This document shows positions 54,993 to 63,643 of a DNA stretch of 64,000 nt, in pieces. The stretch's first letter is position 1. Every line of letters begins with the position of its first letter. Both the position numbers and the translations under genes were made by a program. This DNA is from Phycisphaerae bacterium (lineage in GTDB: Bacteria > Planctomycetota > Phycisphaerae > UBA1845 > UTPLA1), in contig JAHBXN010000003.1 of NCBI GenBank assembly GCA_019636475.1, positions 372,001-436,000 of the forward strand. Direction: 5' to 3'. The notes beneath the pieces are model-generated. The model saw only the letters and a list, made by a program, of their open reading frames with translations, had not been told where the DNA came from and made no database searches.

Positions 54993-57527
54993 ATGAACAT
55001 GATCCGCCACTTCCGATCATTGAATTCAGTAGCCTGCCTGGCCGGTCTGGCACTGACCGCCCTGCTGCTTTCGTCCACTGCATTCGCATCAGACGGACGA
55101 TTCGATGCCTCACAGGCAACTTTCCATTCATTGACTCGCGAGGAGATGATCGCAAAGAAGGTGGCTGAGGTCACACACGGCGGATCGTGGGCAGTCGCAC
55201 AAGGTGTGGACCATCCGGACGGTCACGCAGGAGATCACCACGACGATTGCGGCCGCTGCGTCACGCTGTCCGGCATGAGCATACTCTTCGATCCTGCGGC
55301 GGATGAGGTCGGCGTCCTGTCCGTGCTTCAGCAACTCCCCGATGAACAGTTTGCCTCATTTCTCCCTCAGGGCAGTCGATGGACCGCCACGGCCACAGAC
55401 GGTGCCGTCGCACAAGGCGAGCGATTGACTCTGACCTATAGCTTCGTGCCGGACGGCACACCGATCACAATCGCCGGCACGGTCGAGAGTGAGCCCAGCT
55501 CTCTTTTCACCCGATTCGATGCAAACTTCCCCGGAGGTCGAGTCGCGTGGAAAGCCAAGTTTGCACAGGCACTGAATCAATGGGGCGAAATTCTCAACAT
55601 CACATACGTCGAAGTCGCCGACGACGGCGCTGCATTCCCGACAAGCGCTGGAGCGCTCGGCCTGAGAGGTGACATCCGCATCGCGATGAGGTCGCTGGGT
55701 GAGCCGCTCGCCGTTAACTTCTTTCCGCAGTTTGGCGGAGACATGGTCCTCGACAGCCTCGACATCGGGCAGTTCGTAAATCCGGTCAACGACTATCTCA
55801 ACCTCCGCAACATCCTCACCCATGAACACGGTCATGGACTCGGGCTGAACCACGTCCTGCCGACCGACAGTACCAAATTGATGGAGCCATTTCTCTCCAC
55901 GGCATATGACGGACCGCAGGAAGATGACATCCGTGGCGCACAGTCACTCTACGGCGACCGCTTCGAAGCGAACAACGTCATCGCAAATAATAGCTTCCTC
56001 GGCGGCCCGCTGACCTCTCCGACAAATGGCGCGCAAGTGCTGACCTTTGACAACATGGCCTTGGAACGCGCGGATTCCGCGGATTTCTACGGGTTCACCG
56101 CGTTCGCCGGCGTGCCGATCGCCATTCGTGTCGATCCGATCGGCACGACCTATCAATTCGCCCCGCAATCGAATCCAAACTTAACGACCACGGTTAACGC
56201 AAAGGCCGTTCGCAATCTCGGCCTGCGACTCTGGAGGCGCGTCTCCGCGCAAACCAACACCTTCCAGTTGTTGGCACAGATCGATTTTAATGGAGCCGGT
56301 GAGGCTGAATACCATCCGCCGATTCCTTACCAGACCGCCGGCTACATGGTCGCGGAGGTCTACTCAATCGACGGTTTCAGCGACTGCCAGCGATACTCAA
56401 TTCGAATCAGTAACGCCGCGCTGACCCCACCTGTGGCGCCCGCTTCGATGAGCGTCTTCAACGTTGCCGCCGGCCAACAGATTTTTGACGGATCGACGCT
56501 TCAATTCGGCAATGCCAATACCGGTGCGAACGTGAATCGAACGCTGACGATCGTGAATGGCGGACCTGGCGCGCTCGATCTGGGCCAGCCAACCTTCGCA
56601 GGTCCGGGTGCGGCGGATTTCGCGTTTAACATGCTGACCAGCACGATCGCACCGGACGGAACGACGACTATCGTCGTCGTGTTCACGCCGTCCGTGGCGG
56701 GTCTGCGGCAGGCTGTCATGACCTTGCCGAATAACGATCCGAATCAGCCGAACTTCAGCTTCATCGTCAGCGGCACCGGTGTGGTTCAACTCATTCCCGA
56801 GATGGAAGTAAGCCTCGTGGGGGCGACGCTTGCCGAGAATGATCTCGTTGAGTTGGATGGTGCGGAAATCGGAACCGCAGCCACGATCAGCCTCGAATTG
56901 CTCAATACGGGTACCGCCACGCTGAATATCTCGAATATCGATTTCACCGGCAATCAGTCCGCCGAATATTCAGCAAGCTTCACACAGGCGACAATCGCAC
57001 CCGGCGCGTCAACAACACTCAGCTTGACCTGCGTACCGGCGGACGAAGGCGATCGAATCACGCTAGCCCGCTTCTTCAGTAACGCTGTACCGAGCCCGTT
57101 CAGACTGGAACTGCGGACACAGGGCCTGGCCGTTGAACCACAAATCACTGACTGCAATGCCAACGGCATTGAGGACGCTCAGGACATCGAGTCCGGTGCG
57201 AGCATGGACTGTGATGCGAACGGCATCCCGGACGAATGCGAAATTGATTCAGACGGGGACGACGTCATTGATGCGTGCGATCTGTGCGCCGATGAGGACG
57301 ATCGCATCGACTTGAATGGCAACGGCGTGCCCGACTGCACTGAGATCGTGAACGACAATCCGGACAACAACAACAACAACAATGGCGACAACGAGAATCA
57401 GAACGCAGGCGGCAACAACGGTCTGTGTGGAATGGGAGCGGGCACGTCGCTGCTCACCTTCATGCTGATGGCCTGCGGCGGAACAGTGTCACAGCGTCGC
57501 CGATACACCGCGAGACGGGTGAAATAA
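54993..57527 (+). CDS. Secreted matrixin-type metalloprotease with choice-of-anchor D repeats and sorting tail
   Basis: 844 residues from ATG 54993, with GAGGAG about 10 bases upstream. Signal peptide (ends near AFAS), a His/Asp-rich stretch (DHPDGHAGDHHDDC), a metzincin domain with H277-E278-x-x-H281-x-x-G284-x-x-H287 and a Met-turn (KLMEP). Two or more Ig-like choice-of-anchor D repeats (about 500-720), calcium-type DCDANGIPDECE repeats (about 735-790), an Asn-rich linker and a LCGMG-hydrophobic-RRR tail. It is a surface or released protease. A prodomain cysteine switch was not identified. Confidence 0.87.
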   Translation: MNMIRHFRSLNSVACLAGLALTALLLSSTAFASDGRFDASQATFHSLTREEMIAKKVAEVTHGGSWAVAQGVDHPDGHAGDHHDDCGRCVTLSGMSILFDPAADEVGVLSVLQQLPDEQFASFLPQGSRWTATATDGAVAQGERLTLTYSFVPDGTPITIAGTVESEPSSLFTRFDANFPGGRVAWKAKFAQALNQWGEILNITYVEVADDGAAFPTSAGALGLRGDIRIAMRSLGEPLAVNFFPQFGGDMVLDSLDIGQFVNPVNDYLNLRNILTHEHGHGLGLNHVLPTDSTKLMEPFLSTAYDGPQEDDIRGAQSLYGDRFEANNVIANNSFLGGPLTSPTNGAQVLTFDNMALERADSADFYGFTAFAGVPIAIRVDPIGTTYQFAPQSNPNLTTTVNAKAVRNLGLRLWRRVSAQTNTFQLLAQIDFNGAGEAEYHPPIPYQTAGYMVAEVYSIDGFSDCQRYSIRISNAALTPPVAPASMSVFNVAAGQQIFDGSTLQFGNANTGANVNRTLTIVNGGPGALDLGQPTFAGPGAADFAFNMLTSTIAPDGTTTIVVVFTPSVAGLRQAVMTLPNNDPNQPNFSFIVSGTGVVQLIPEMEVSLVGATLAENDLVELDGAEIGTAATISLELLNTGTATLNISNIDFTGNQSAEYSASFTQATIAPGASTTLSLTCVPADEGDRITLARFFSNAVPSPFRLELRTQGLAVEPQITDCNANGIEDAQDIESGASMDCDANGIPDECEIDSDGDDVIDACDLCADEDDRIDLNGNGVPDCTEIVNDNPDNNNNNNGDNENQNAGGNNGLCGMGAGTSLLTFMLMACGGTVSQRRRYTARRVK

Positions 57528-57566
57528 TTGCCGACGCACACTCACGAATTCCATCAATCGGCCCAG

Positions 57567-57600
57567 ACGGCCCCGTGCGATTCCGGTCGGACGGGGCCGT
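57567..57600 (+). terminator. Inverted repeat after the metalloprotease gene
   Basis: A 10-bp perfect inverted repeat (ACGGCCCCGT / ACGGGGCCGT) around 14 bases, 40 bases after the stop. It lacks a T run. Confidence 0.45.
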
Positions 57601-57684
57601 GGTCATTCAACGCCCGGCGTGCATAAGAAGGCGTGGACGCGCTGTAGGAACCCGGAGCCGCGGACTTGTATCGCACCGCGCGTG

Positions 57685-57714
57685 AAAAAGCCCGCGACGG
57701 TTCGGTCGCGGGCC
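57685..57714 (-). terminator. Terminator of rpsD
   Basis: Stem GCCCGCGAC/GTCGCGGGC with a 6-base loop and a TTTTT run in the rpsD direction, just after its stop. Confidence 0.8.
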
Positions 57715-57745
57715 TGATCACGATGTAGTCGCGTTGAATGAAAGC

Positions 57746-58357
57746 CTAGCGGCTGTAGTACTCGACGATCAGGTTGTAATCGACATCGAAGGGAATTCGG
57801 CTGTCTTCCAGCGCGGGCATTCGTGCAATGGTCGCTTCGAATTTCGCATCGTCGCGCTGAAGCCAATCGAGCTGAAGATGAAACTCCGCCGTCTCGCTGA
57901 TTTGCTTGACGACGTTCAGGCTCTTCGGCCTCACGGCGATTCGCTGCCCGGGCTGCACAGCATAGGATGGAATGTTCACGCGCTGACCATCCACGGTGAA
58001 GTGCCCGTGTGAAACCATCTGCCGCGCCTGCCAGATCGTTCGCGCCCAGCCCAGACGCCTAATCACGTTATCGAGGCGGGTCTCCAGCATTTCGTGAAGG
58101 ACAACGGGCGTGGTTCGCTTCGACTTGCTCGCTTCTTTCATGTAGCGGCGCATTTGTCCGTCGCGAACGTTGTAATAGCGAGCGAGCCGCTGCTTGGCAA
58201 TGAGGCGCTCGCCGTAAAGGCTTTTGCGCCGACCGGCGCCCAGCCCATGCACGCCGGGCGGATTCTCGCGGCGAAGCCGCATGTGCTTGGGGGTTTCCGC
58301 GATCGGCACGCCGAGGGCGCGGGACAATCGAACTTTCGGACCGTGATACGTTCCCAT
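57746..58357 (-). CDS. rpsD: 30S ribosomal protein S4
   Basis: 203 residues. A primary rRNA-binding protein of the 30S subunit; also a regulator of its own operon in other bacteria. S4 features: GPKVRLSRALGVPIAETPKHM, the S4 RNA-binding domain (ETRLDNVIRRLGWARTIWQARQMVSHGHFTVDG). It lacks the zinc cysteines, so it is the C-minus form. It stands alone, not in an alpha operon with rpsK and rpoA, and ends in its own terminator. Confidence 0.97.
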   Translation of the reverse strand: MGTYHGPKVRLSRALGVPIAETPKHMRLRRENPPGVHGLGAGRRKSLYGERLIAKQRLARYYNVRDGQMRRYMKEASKSKRTTPVVLHEMLETRLDNVIRRLGWARTIWQARQMVSHGHFTVDGQRVNIPSYAVQPGQRIAVRPKSLNVVKQISETAEFHLQLDWLQRDDAKFEATIARMPALEDSRIPFDVDYNLIVEYYSR

Positions 58358-58652
58358 TCTCCGTAGACTCCTGCTTGTCTTTCACACGCCGCAAATCTCA
58401 GGGAAGACACACCCTGCCGACAACCTCGTCGGACAATGCCGTTTGCGGCGGTTCCGCGCCGTCCAGATTTCAATCACAGGCCTGTGGCGTCGGCGCGGTC
58501 CGACAGGCCTGAAACGCGGTTCCCGGCCGGCAGCCGGAAACATTTGGGAGCCCCACAATATAAAGGTTACCTCCCCGCGGAGCAAGCCGATCAGCCTGCC
58601 GCCAATACTCGGCCCGCCGCCGACCACCCCACCAAACCCCCCGAAAGCGGTG

Positions 58653-60218
58653 TTAATTGAGGACATCAAGCGAAAGATTGCCGCGGGAGTGGTTTGATTG
58701 AACCATTGGGCTGCCGTTCGGCCTGCCGCCGTCAACTAGTTCGCCATGAAGCGTGTAGGGGGTCGCCGCGATGACCCGCACGTCCACCATTCGCCCGATC
58801 AATTCGCGCGACCCCGAAAAGACGACAATCTGGTCGCCGGAGGTTCGACCCACAAGCTGCAACGTGCCCGAGCCGGCGCGGGGCCGTTCATCGGCTGCGT
58901 CAACCTCGTCGCCGCGATCCTGTTCCGATTCCTGCCGTTTCATTTCGACCTTGCTCGGCCCTTCGACAAGCACTTCGGCCAAGAGACCCATCATCGCCTG
59001 ATGATTCGCGACGTTGATCTGGGCCTGAAGCGCGAGCATGTCGTTGTTTCTTCGGCGCTTCTCTTCATCGGGGACGTCGTCGGTGAATCGCCCGTCCGCT
59101 GTCGTTCCCGGGCGAGGCGAGTATTTGAAGATAAAACAGTTTTTATAGCGAGCCTTCCGAAGCAGATCCATGCTCATCTGGAAATCTGATTCCGTCTCCC
59201 CGCAGAAGCCGACAATCATGTCCCCTGCGATCGAAATATCCGGCATGAGCTTCCGCGCCCGGTCGATCAGGCTCATGTACTGTTCAACGGTGTAGCCACG
59301 GTTCATCCGCTTTAGCACGTCGTTGCTGCCGCTTTGCGCCGGAACATGCAGGTACTTGCAGATTCGCTCGGACGCGGCCATGACCTCCAGCGACTCATCC
59401 GTGAAATCCCGCGGATAGCTTGTGACAAACCGCAGACGTGGCAGTTGCGGCACTTCGTCATGCACGCGCTTCAACAGTTGAGCAAAGGTGGTCCGCCCTC
59501 GCGGTCCTTCGCCGACATACTCGTAATGATTGACTGTCTGACCCAGGAGCGTCACCTCAACGACACCCGAATCCGCCAGGCGGCGCACTTCATCCACGAT
59601 CTGGCCCGGCGGTCGATGCTGTTCCGGCCCGCGGGTATAGGGCACCACGCAAAACGTGCAATACTTGTTGCAACCGCGCGTGATGCGGACATACGCCTGA
59701 TGGCGCCCGAAGACTTTCGGCGTATCCGGATGGGAGGACAGGCCGAACACGCGACCGGAATCGAGGGCTTCCAGGTCGTCATGACCACCGCCTGATCGAA
59801 TCGGAGTCGACCGCTGTCGCAGACGCCCGGAAAGCGCGACGGCCGGGGATCGAGTCGCTTTAACGTCGTCAATCAGACCCGGAAGTCGGCCCAGCTCGGT
59901 CGGCCCGCAGAGAATGTCGACATGCGGCATTCTCGCAAGCAGGCCGTCGCCGTCCCGCTCAGCCATGCAGCCGATGACAGCGATAATCTGGTCGGCGCTC
60001 CGCTTTCGCGAACCCTTGAGTTGTCCCAGGCGGGAATACACTTTGTCTTCGGCATGCTGCCGGACGGAGCATGTGTTCAGCACGACAATGGATGCCGCAT
60101 TCATGTCACCCGTGATTCGATAGCCCCGCGATAGAAGCGCACCGAGCGCAAGTTCGCTATCAAGGGCGTTCATCTGGCATCCCATCGTCTCAAGATAGAC
60201 CGTTTCGCCGGAGCTCAT
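58653..60218 (-). CDS. miaB: tRNA-2-methylthio-N6-dimethylallyladenosine synthase
   Basis: 521 residues. UPF0004 domain with conserved cysteines (MGCQMN, NTCSVR, GCM), radical-SAM motif GCNKYCTFC, and a TRAM domain. It adds methylthio to i6A37 in tRNAs. The TRAM region has an acidic, polar insertion (about 445-470, ESEQDRGDEVDAADERPR). An about 35-residue insert near residue 120-150 is also extra. ATGA overlap with the gene before it. Confidence 0.94.
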   Translation of the reverse strand: MSSGETVYLETMGCQMNALDSELALGALLSRGYRITGDMNAASIVVLNTCSVRQHAEDKVYSRLGQLKGSRKRSADQIIAVIGCMAERDGDGLLARMPHVDILCGPTELGRLPGLIDDVKATRSPAVALSGRLRQRSTPIRSGGGHDDLEALDSGRVFGLSSHPDTPKVFGRHQAYVRITRGCNKYCTFCVVPYTRGPEQHRPPGQIVDEVRRLADSGVVEVTLLGQTVNHYEYVGEGPRGRTTFAQLLKRVHDEVPQLPRLRFVTSYPRDFTDESLEVMAASERICKYLHVPAQSGSNDVLKRMNRGYTVEQYMSLIDRARKLMPDISIAGDMIVGFCGETESDFQMSMDLLRKARYKNCFIFKYSPRPGTTADGRFTDDVPDEEKRRRNNDMLALQAQINVANHQAMMGLLAEVLVEGPSKVEMKRQESEQDRGDEVDAADERPRAGSGTLQLVGRTSGDQIVVFSGSRELIGRMVDVRVIAATPYTLHGELVDGGRPNGSPMVQSNHSRGNLSLDVLN

Positions 60219-60805
60219 GCTTTCTCGCCCGCGGCATCGAGCACTTCGATGCGCTTTTCCGATTTCCTTCGTATCGCGTCAGATGTCGTTCGGTGCTCAA
60301 TGCACTCGCGGTGAAGTTCCCTCGCCTTGGCGGGGCGGCCGAGCTTCTCATACGCCCGGGCCGCGCGAAACAATGCTGCCCCCACCTGCTCGCTTTCAGG
60401 TGTCAGAATGACAATTCGCATCGAGATCAGGGCTGACTTCGTGTAACGCTTCCGAGCGAACTCCAGTTCCGATTCGACTATCCGCCAGTTGTCTTTTACA
60501 CCGGTGCTTTGGGTCGACTTCATGGCCGCCCGGATCAGTGACTCGGCGGTGTCATAACGACCCTCGCGAATCGCCTGAACGGCCTCGCCGCGGCGCGATG
60601 CCGACGCCGCCGGACCGCCGGATTTGCTCACGTCGCCGCTGATTTTTCCCGGCTGATAGGCGCCAATCGAACCGGTCGGTTCACGGCCTGCAGCACGCGC
60701 ATACTGCATGATCGCAATGCACACCGCAAAAGCCGACAGCAAAACAATCGCTCGAGCTCGCGAATCTCCATGCGATCGAAAATTTCGTATCATCCGGTCA
60801 CGCAC
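60215..60805 (-). CDS. Hypothetical membrane-anchored TPR-like protein
   Basis: 196 residues from GTG 60805 (ATG 60793 alternative). One membrane segment (about 18-36), a polar linker, then helical repeats (about 72-190, GRYDTAESLIRAAM, AALFRAARAYEKLGRPAKARELH) like TPRs. It overlaps miaB by ATGA, so it is coupled to it, though a functional tie is not obvious. Confidence 0.65.
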   Translation of the reverse strand: MRDRMIRNFRSHGDSRARAIVLLSAFAVCIAIMQYARAAGREPTGSIGAYQPGKISGDVSKSGGPAASASRRGEAVQAIREGRYDTAESLIRAAMKSTQSTGVKDNWRIVESELEFARKRYTKSALISMRIVILTPESEQVGAALFRAARAYEKLGRPAKARELHRECIEHRTTSDAIRRKSEKRIEVLDAAGEKA

Positions 60806-60916
60806 GCGGTAAGCCTCAAGCGGGAGGGGTTAGGAAGCTGAACTTTCGATGTCGAGCATCAAGCGGGCGCTGTTTTTCAATGTTTTTTGTCGCCACCGCC
60901 GTCGGGAGCGCGCGGA

Positions 60917-61168
60917 TCAGACACAGACAACTTCTTTCACTTCAGGCACATTGTCGCGCAAAGACTGCTCCACGCCGAGCTTGAGGGTGACGGCGGCCGA
61001 CGGGCAGCCGATGCACGCGCCGTGAAGCCGGACTTTGACCACGCCATCGACGCCAACGTCGATCAACTCGATGTCTCCACCATCACTCTGAACGGCCGGC
61101 CGAAGCTGGCGGATGATGTCCGTCACATCGGCCCTGATGTCGTCAATCGTTCGGGTGGTTTGTGACAT
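60917..61168 (-). CDS. NifU-like Fe-S scaffold (C-terminal domain type)
   Basis: 83 residues from ATG 61168 (GAGGAG seven bases upstream). Single NifU C-terminal domain with LRPAVQSDGGDIELIDV and the CIGCPSA cysteine pair, which holds a [4Fe-4S] cluster for transfer to client proteins. Such stand-alone proteins are common in Gram-negative-like genomes. No Isc or Suf genes nearby. Confidence 0.9.
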   Translation of the reverse strand: MSQTTRTIDDIRADVTDIIRQLRPAVQSDGGDIELIDVGVDGVVKVRLHGACIGCPSAAVTLKLGVEQSLRDNVPEVKEVVCV

Positions 61169-61259
61169 CCGACACTCCTCGGCGGGACGGCCAATGACGC
61201 CCGCAGCCATTCAGCCAGAGTATAGCCGTGAAGAATGGCGCGTCGCAATCATCCGGGGA

Positions 61260-61808
61260 TCAACGACCGAATCCCGGTTCACTTTGTGTCCATGTCCGCT
61301 GTCTCGCCGGCGGATTGCTGGAGAACCCGGCGACGTTCAGTTCACACTTCGGAACAACGGCGATGCAATAGGGACTTGAGGGAACAAGCGGGGCACCTTC
61401 CGGCGGCTGGACGACCGAGGACTCCACGCGGAGTTCGCCCCCCTCCCTGACGACCCGGTCAATTTTTACGCGGTATTGATCGGAAGGGACGCGACCGAGC
61501 GTTATCACAAGCATCATCTCGTGATCAAAGTCAATCGGAATCTGTTCGAGCGGAACCTTCGCGAGGGCCGCCGAGTCCCGAATGACAAGCCGCATCGCGC
61601 GGGTTTCATGCGAATGAACGCGGACCACCTCGCGGAGAATCGGCAGTTCCTCTCCATCCGAAGGCATCTCACTGATCCCGTCGGCGGACTCTATGCAACT
61701 CCAACCCAAGCAGAGCGACGCCACCAGGATGAGCGCGGCGTTTCGTCGCGAGGAACCCTCGCAACCCGCCAAGCCGAAGGACCGATTAGGCTGAGAACGC
61801 TTCCGCAT
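61260..61808 (-). CDS. PrcB-like lipoprotein
   Basis: 182 residues from ATG 61808 (an upstream extension is possible but poor). A lipobox-like LGWSC follows a hydrophobic segment (about 24-36). The C-terminal domain (about 95-165: DFDHEMMLVITLGRVPSDQYRVKIDRVVREGGELRV, then GAPLVPSSPYCIAVVPK) matches the PrcB_C pattern. PrcB helps a protease complex in Treponema; here no dentilisin-like gene is adjacent. Divergent from the MATE gene. Confidence 0.72.
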   Translation of the reverse strand: MRKRSQPNRSFGLAGCEGSSRRNAALILVASLCLGWSCIESADGISEMPSDGEELPILREVVRVHSHETRAMRLVIRDSAALAKVPLEQIPIDFDHEMMLVITLGRVPSDQYRVKIDRVVREGGELRVESSVVQPPEGAPLVPSSPYCIAVVPKCELNVAGFSSNPPARQRTWTQSEPGFGR

Positions 61809-61863
61809 GGGTTCAATGTTAGGCCGGACGCACCGATATTCAAAGGGGGGGCCGACCGCCGCC

Positions 61864-61892
61864 TTGACGTGAGCAACCACGGCCACTAATCT
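61864..61892 (+). promoter_or_regulatory. Candidate promoter of MATE leader
   Basis: TTGACG (61864-61869), 17-base spacer, TAATCT (61887-61892), with a predicted start near 61899. Confidence 0.5.
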
Positions 61893-61904
61893 CCATGCAT
61901 GGAG
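61891..61904. promoter_or_regulatory. 14-bp perfect palindrome overlapping the -10 and start site
   Basis: CTCCATGCATGGAG is its own reverse complement and overlaps the -10 end and the predicted first base, as a repressor operator would. Its second half is also the ribosome site of the upstream ORF. Confidence 0.4.
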
Positions 61905-61912
61905 TTCCGTAC

Positions 61913-62008
61913 ATGAGCCAGTTCAAACCCAACTCTTTGAAGATTGTCGCGAGGACGGCGAGTGTCCTCGACAGCAATCCGACTGCGCGAGGGGTTTCCC
62001 TGGTTTAG
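61913..62008 (+). CDS. Possible 31-residue leader ORF upstream of the MATE gene
   Basis: ATG 61913 with GGAG eight bases upstream; stops with TAG at 62006-62008. It spans the antiterminator strand 61993-61999. If translated, it could couple ribosome movement to termination. The peptide has no run of one amino acid that would suggest classic amino-acid attenuation. Confidence 0.35.
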   Translation: MSQFKPNSLKIVARTASVLDSNPTARGVSLV

Positions 62009-62071
62009 TGTGTCACGGCGACCGACTTGAACACACCAGCCCCGGAAACCACGAGTTTCCGGGGTTTTTTT
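61993..62071 (+). promoter_or_regulatory. Candidate attenuator or riboswitch expression platform before the MATE gene
   Basis: A terminator stem CCCCGGAAAC (62040-62049) / GTTTCCGGGG (62055-62064) is followed by seven T. GGTTTCC at 61993-61999 can instead pair with GGAAACC at 62044-62050, opening the terminator. A further hairpin (62008-62013 with 62031-62036) lies between. Upstream, 61950-61956/61964-61970 forms a 7-bp helix with an outer GATTG/CAATC. The two conformations exclude each other, as expected of attenuators. Confidence 0.6.
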
Positions 62072-62083
62072 GTTTGATAGAAA

Positions 62084-63643
62084 ATGAGAGCCAAGGCGGC
62101 CGGTCGCCGCCCACAGCACCAGAGTCATTCCCTAATGCAAGCTGCATCAACATCCAACGCACCGTTACTCGAGCCGACCCACAGTCGATCCGTGCTGGTC
62201 GCCGACATCCGCACGCTGCTGACACTCGCGATGCCGATCATTGGAATCACATTGTCACGCATGCTCATGGGCTTCGCGGACTTCTACCAGGTCTCGTTCC
62301 TCGGCACCGAGGCCACTGCCGCCATCAGTCCGGCCACGCTCTTTGTCTTCATGGCTCTGTGCCTCGGCATGGGCGTCGTTACCAGCGTTCAGACCTTTGC
62401 CTCTCAAGCGCTGGGTCGAGGTGAACCCCGCGAAGCGAGTGGCTATGCGTGGCAGACGATGTATATCGCCGTGTTCACGATCCCCATCGCATTCGCCATG
62501 ACCCTGATTTCCGATGCGGTCTGGGCGGGAATCGACGCGCCAGCGGCGGTCCGCGCCATGGAGGCCGACTATTGCCGCGTCGCATTCTGGTCCGTGCCTT
62601 TCGGCGTGGCCTGCGCCGGCCTCGAAGGTTTTTTCAACGGCGTTCAGAAGCCGGGGGTGGCCCTGAAGGCCATCATCGCCGCTCTGATCACGAACGTGGT
62701 CGGGAACTACCTGCTCATCTTCGGGAAGTGCGGCTTTCCCGAACTGGGCATTACCGGGGCGGCGATTGCGACCATTTTCGGTTGGGTCGTTCGGCTCGTT
62801 GTACTCGGGTGGGTGTTCTTTTCTGCAGAATTCCGGGACCGGTTTGGAACACGAGCGAACCGCGGACTCGACGGAAATCGGCTGTTATCCACGCTGAAAA
62901 TAGGCGGACCGACTGCGATTCAGTGGGTTCTGGACGTGGGGGCGTGGTTCCTGTTCCTTGCCGTCATCATGCAGGGCTTTGGCACCGCGACGCTGGCAGC
63001 ATCCAACGTGGGCATCCAGTTCATGCATGTTGCGTTCATGCCGGCCATCGGCGTAGGCGTGGCATTGTGTACACTGGTGGGCCACGCAATCGGTGAAGGC
63101 AAGCCGGACGTCGCGATGCGAAAGACGAAGGCCGCATTGATCGTTACCGGCTCTTACATGGGGTTCATCGGCCTGTTCTTTCTGCTGATTCCCCGATTGC
63201 TGATGTCATTGGTGTCGGACGATCAGGCAGTGATCGACGCGGGGGTCGGGATACTGATCTGGGCCGCGCTGTTCCAGGTCTCCGACGCGTTGTGCATCGT
63301 CTATATCAACGCGCTTCGGGGTGCGGGCGATACGAAATGGCCCGCGGTGGTACTTGTTCTTCTTTGCTGGACCGTATTCATGGGCGGGGGCTACGGCATG
63401 GTCCGATTCGTCCCGCAAATGGGCTTACACGGTCCGTGGATGATCTGTACGCTCTACATTACGATTCTGGGCGTTGTTCTCTGGCGGCGATTTGCTCACG
63501 GAGCGTGGCGGCAGATCAGGCTGTTTGAGGCGAAGCCGGAAGCCTCTGGCGCCGTGGCTGCGTCGATCGAAGGTTCGAATTCCGAGGGAGGACTCGCCGC
63601 GATCGACGATCCCTTCGCGGGGAACATCGGAGTCCATTCGTGA
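62084..63643 (+). CDS. MATE-family efflux transporter
   Basis: 519 residues (start uncertain: ATG 62084 or 62135; neither has a good ribosome site). Twelve hydrophobic segments from about residue 42 to 485, with MATE features (ADFYQVSFLG, GLEGFFNGVQKPGVALK, ALRGAGDTKWPAVV). It exports cationic drugs or metabolites using Na+ or H+. Preceded by a probable attenuator. The following GNAT gene starts within its stop (GTGA), so the two are coupled. Confidence 0.9.
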   Translation: MRAKAAGRRPQHQSHSLMQAASTSNAPLLEPTHSRSVLVADIRTLLTLAMPIIGITLSRMLMGFADFYQVSFLGTEATAAISPATLFVFMALCLGMGVVTSVQTFASQALGRGEPREASGYAWQTMYIAVFTIPIAFAMTLISDAVWAGIDAPAAVRAMEADYCRVAFWSVPFGVACAGLEGFFNGVQKPGVALKAIIAALITNVVGNYLLIFGKCGFPELGITGAAIATIFGWVVRLVVLGWVFFSAEFRDRFGTRANRGLDGNRLLSTLKIGGPTAIQWVLDVGAWFLFLAVIMQGFGTATLAASNVGIQFMHVAFMPAIGVGVALCTLVGHAIGEGKPDVAMRKTKAALIVTGSYMGFIGLFFLLIPRLLMSLVSDDQAVIDAGVGILIWAALFQVSDALCIVYINALRGAGDTKWPAVVLVLLCWTVFMGGGYGMVRFVPQMGLHGPWMICTLYITILGVVLWRRFAHGAWRQIRLFEAKPEASGAVAASIEGSNSEGGLAAIDDPFAGNIGVHS

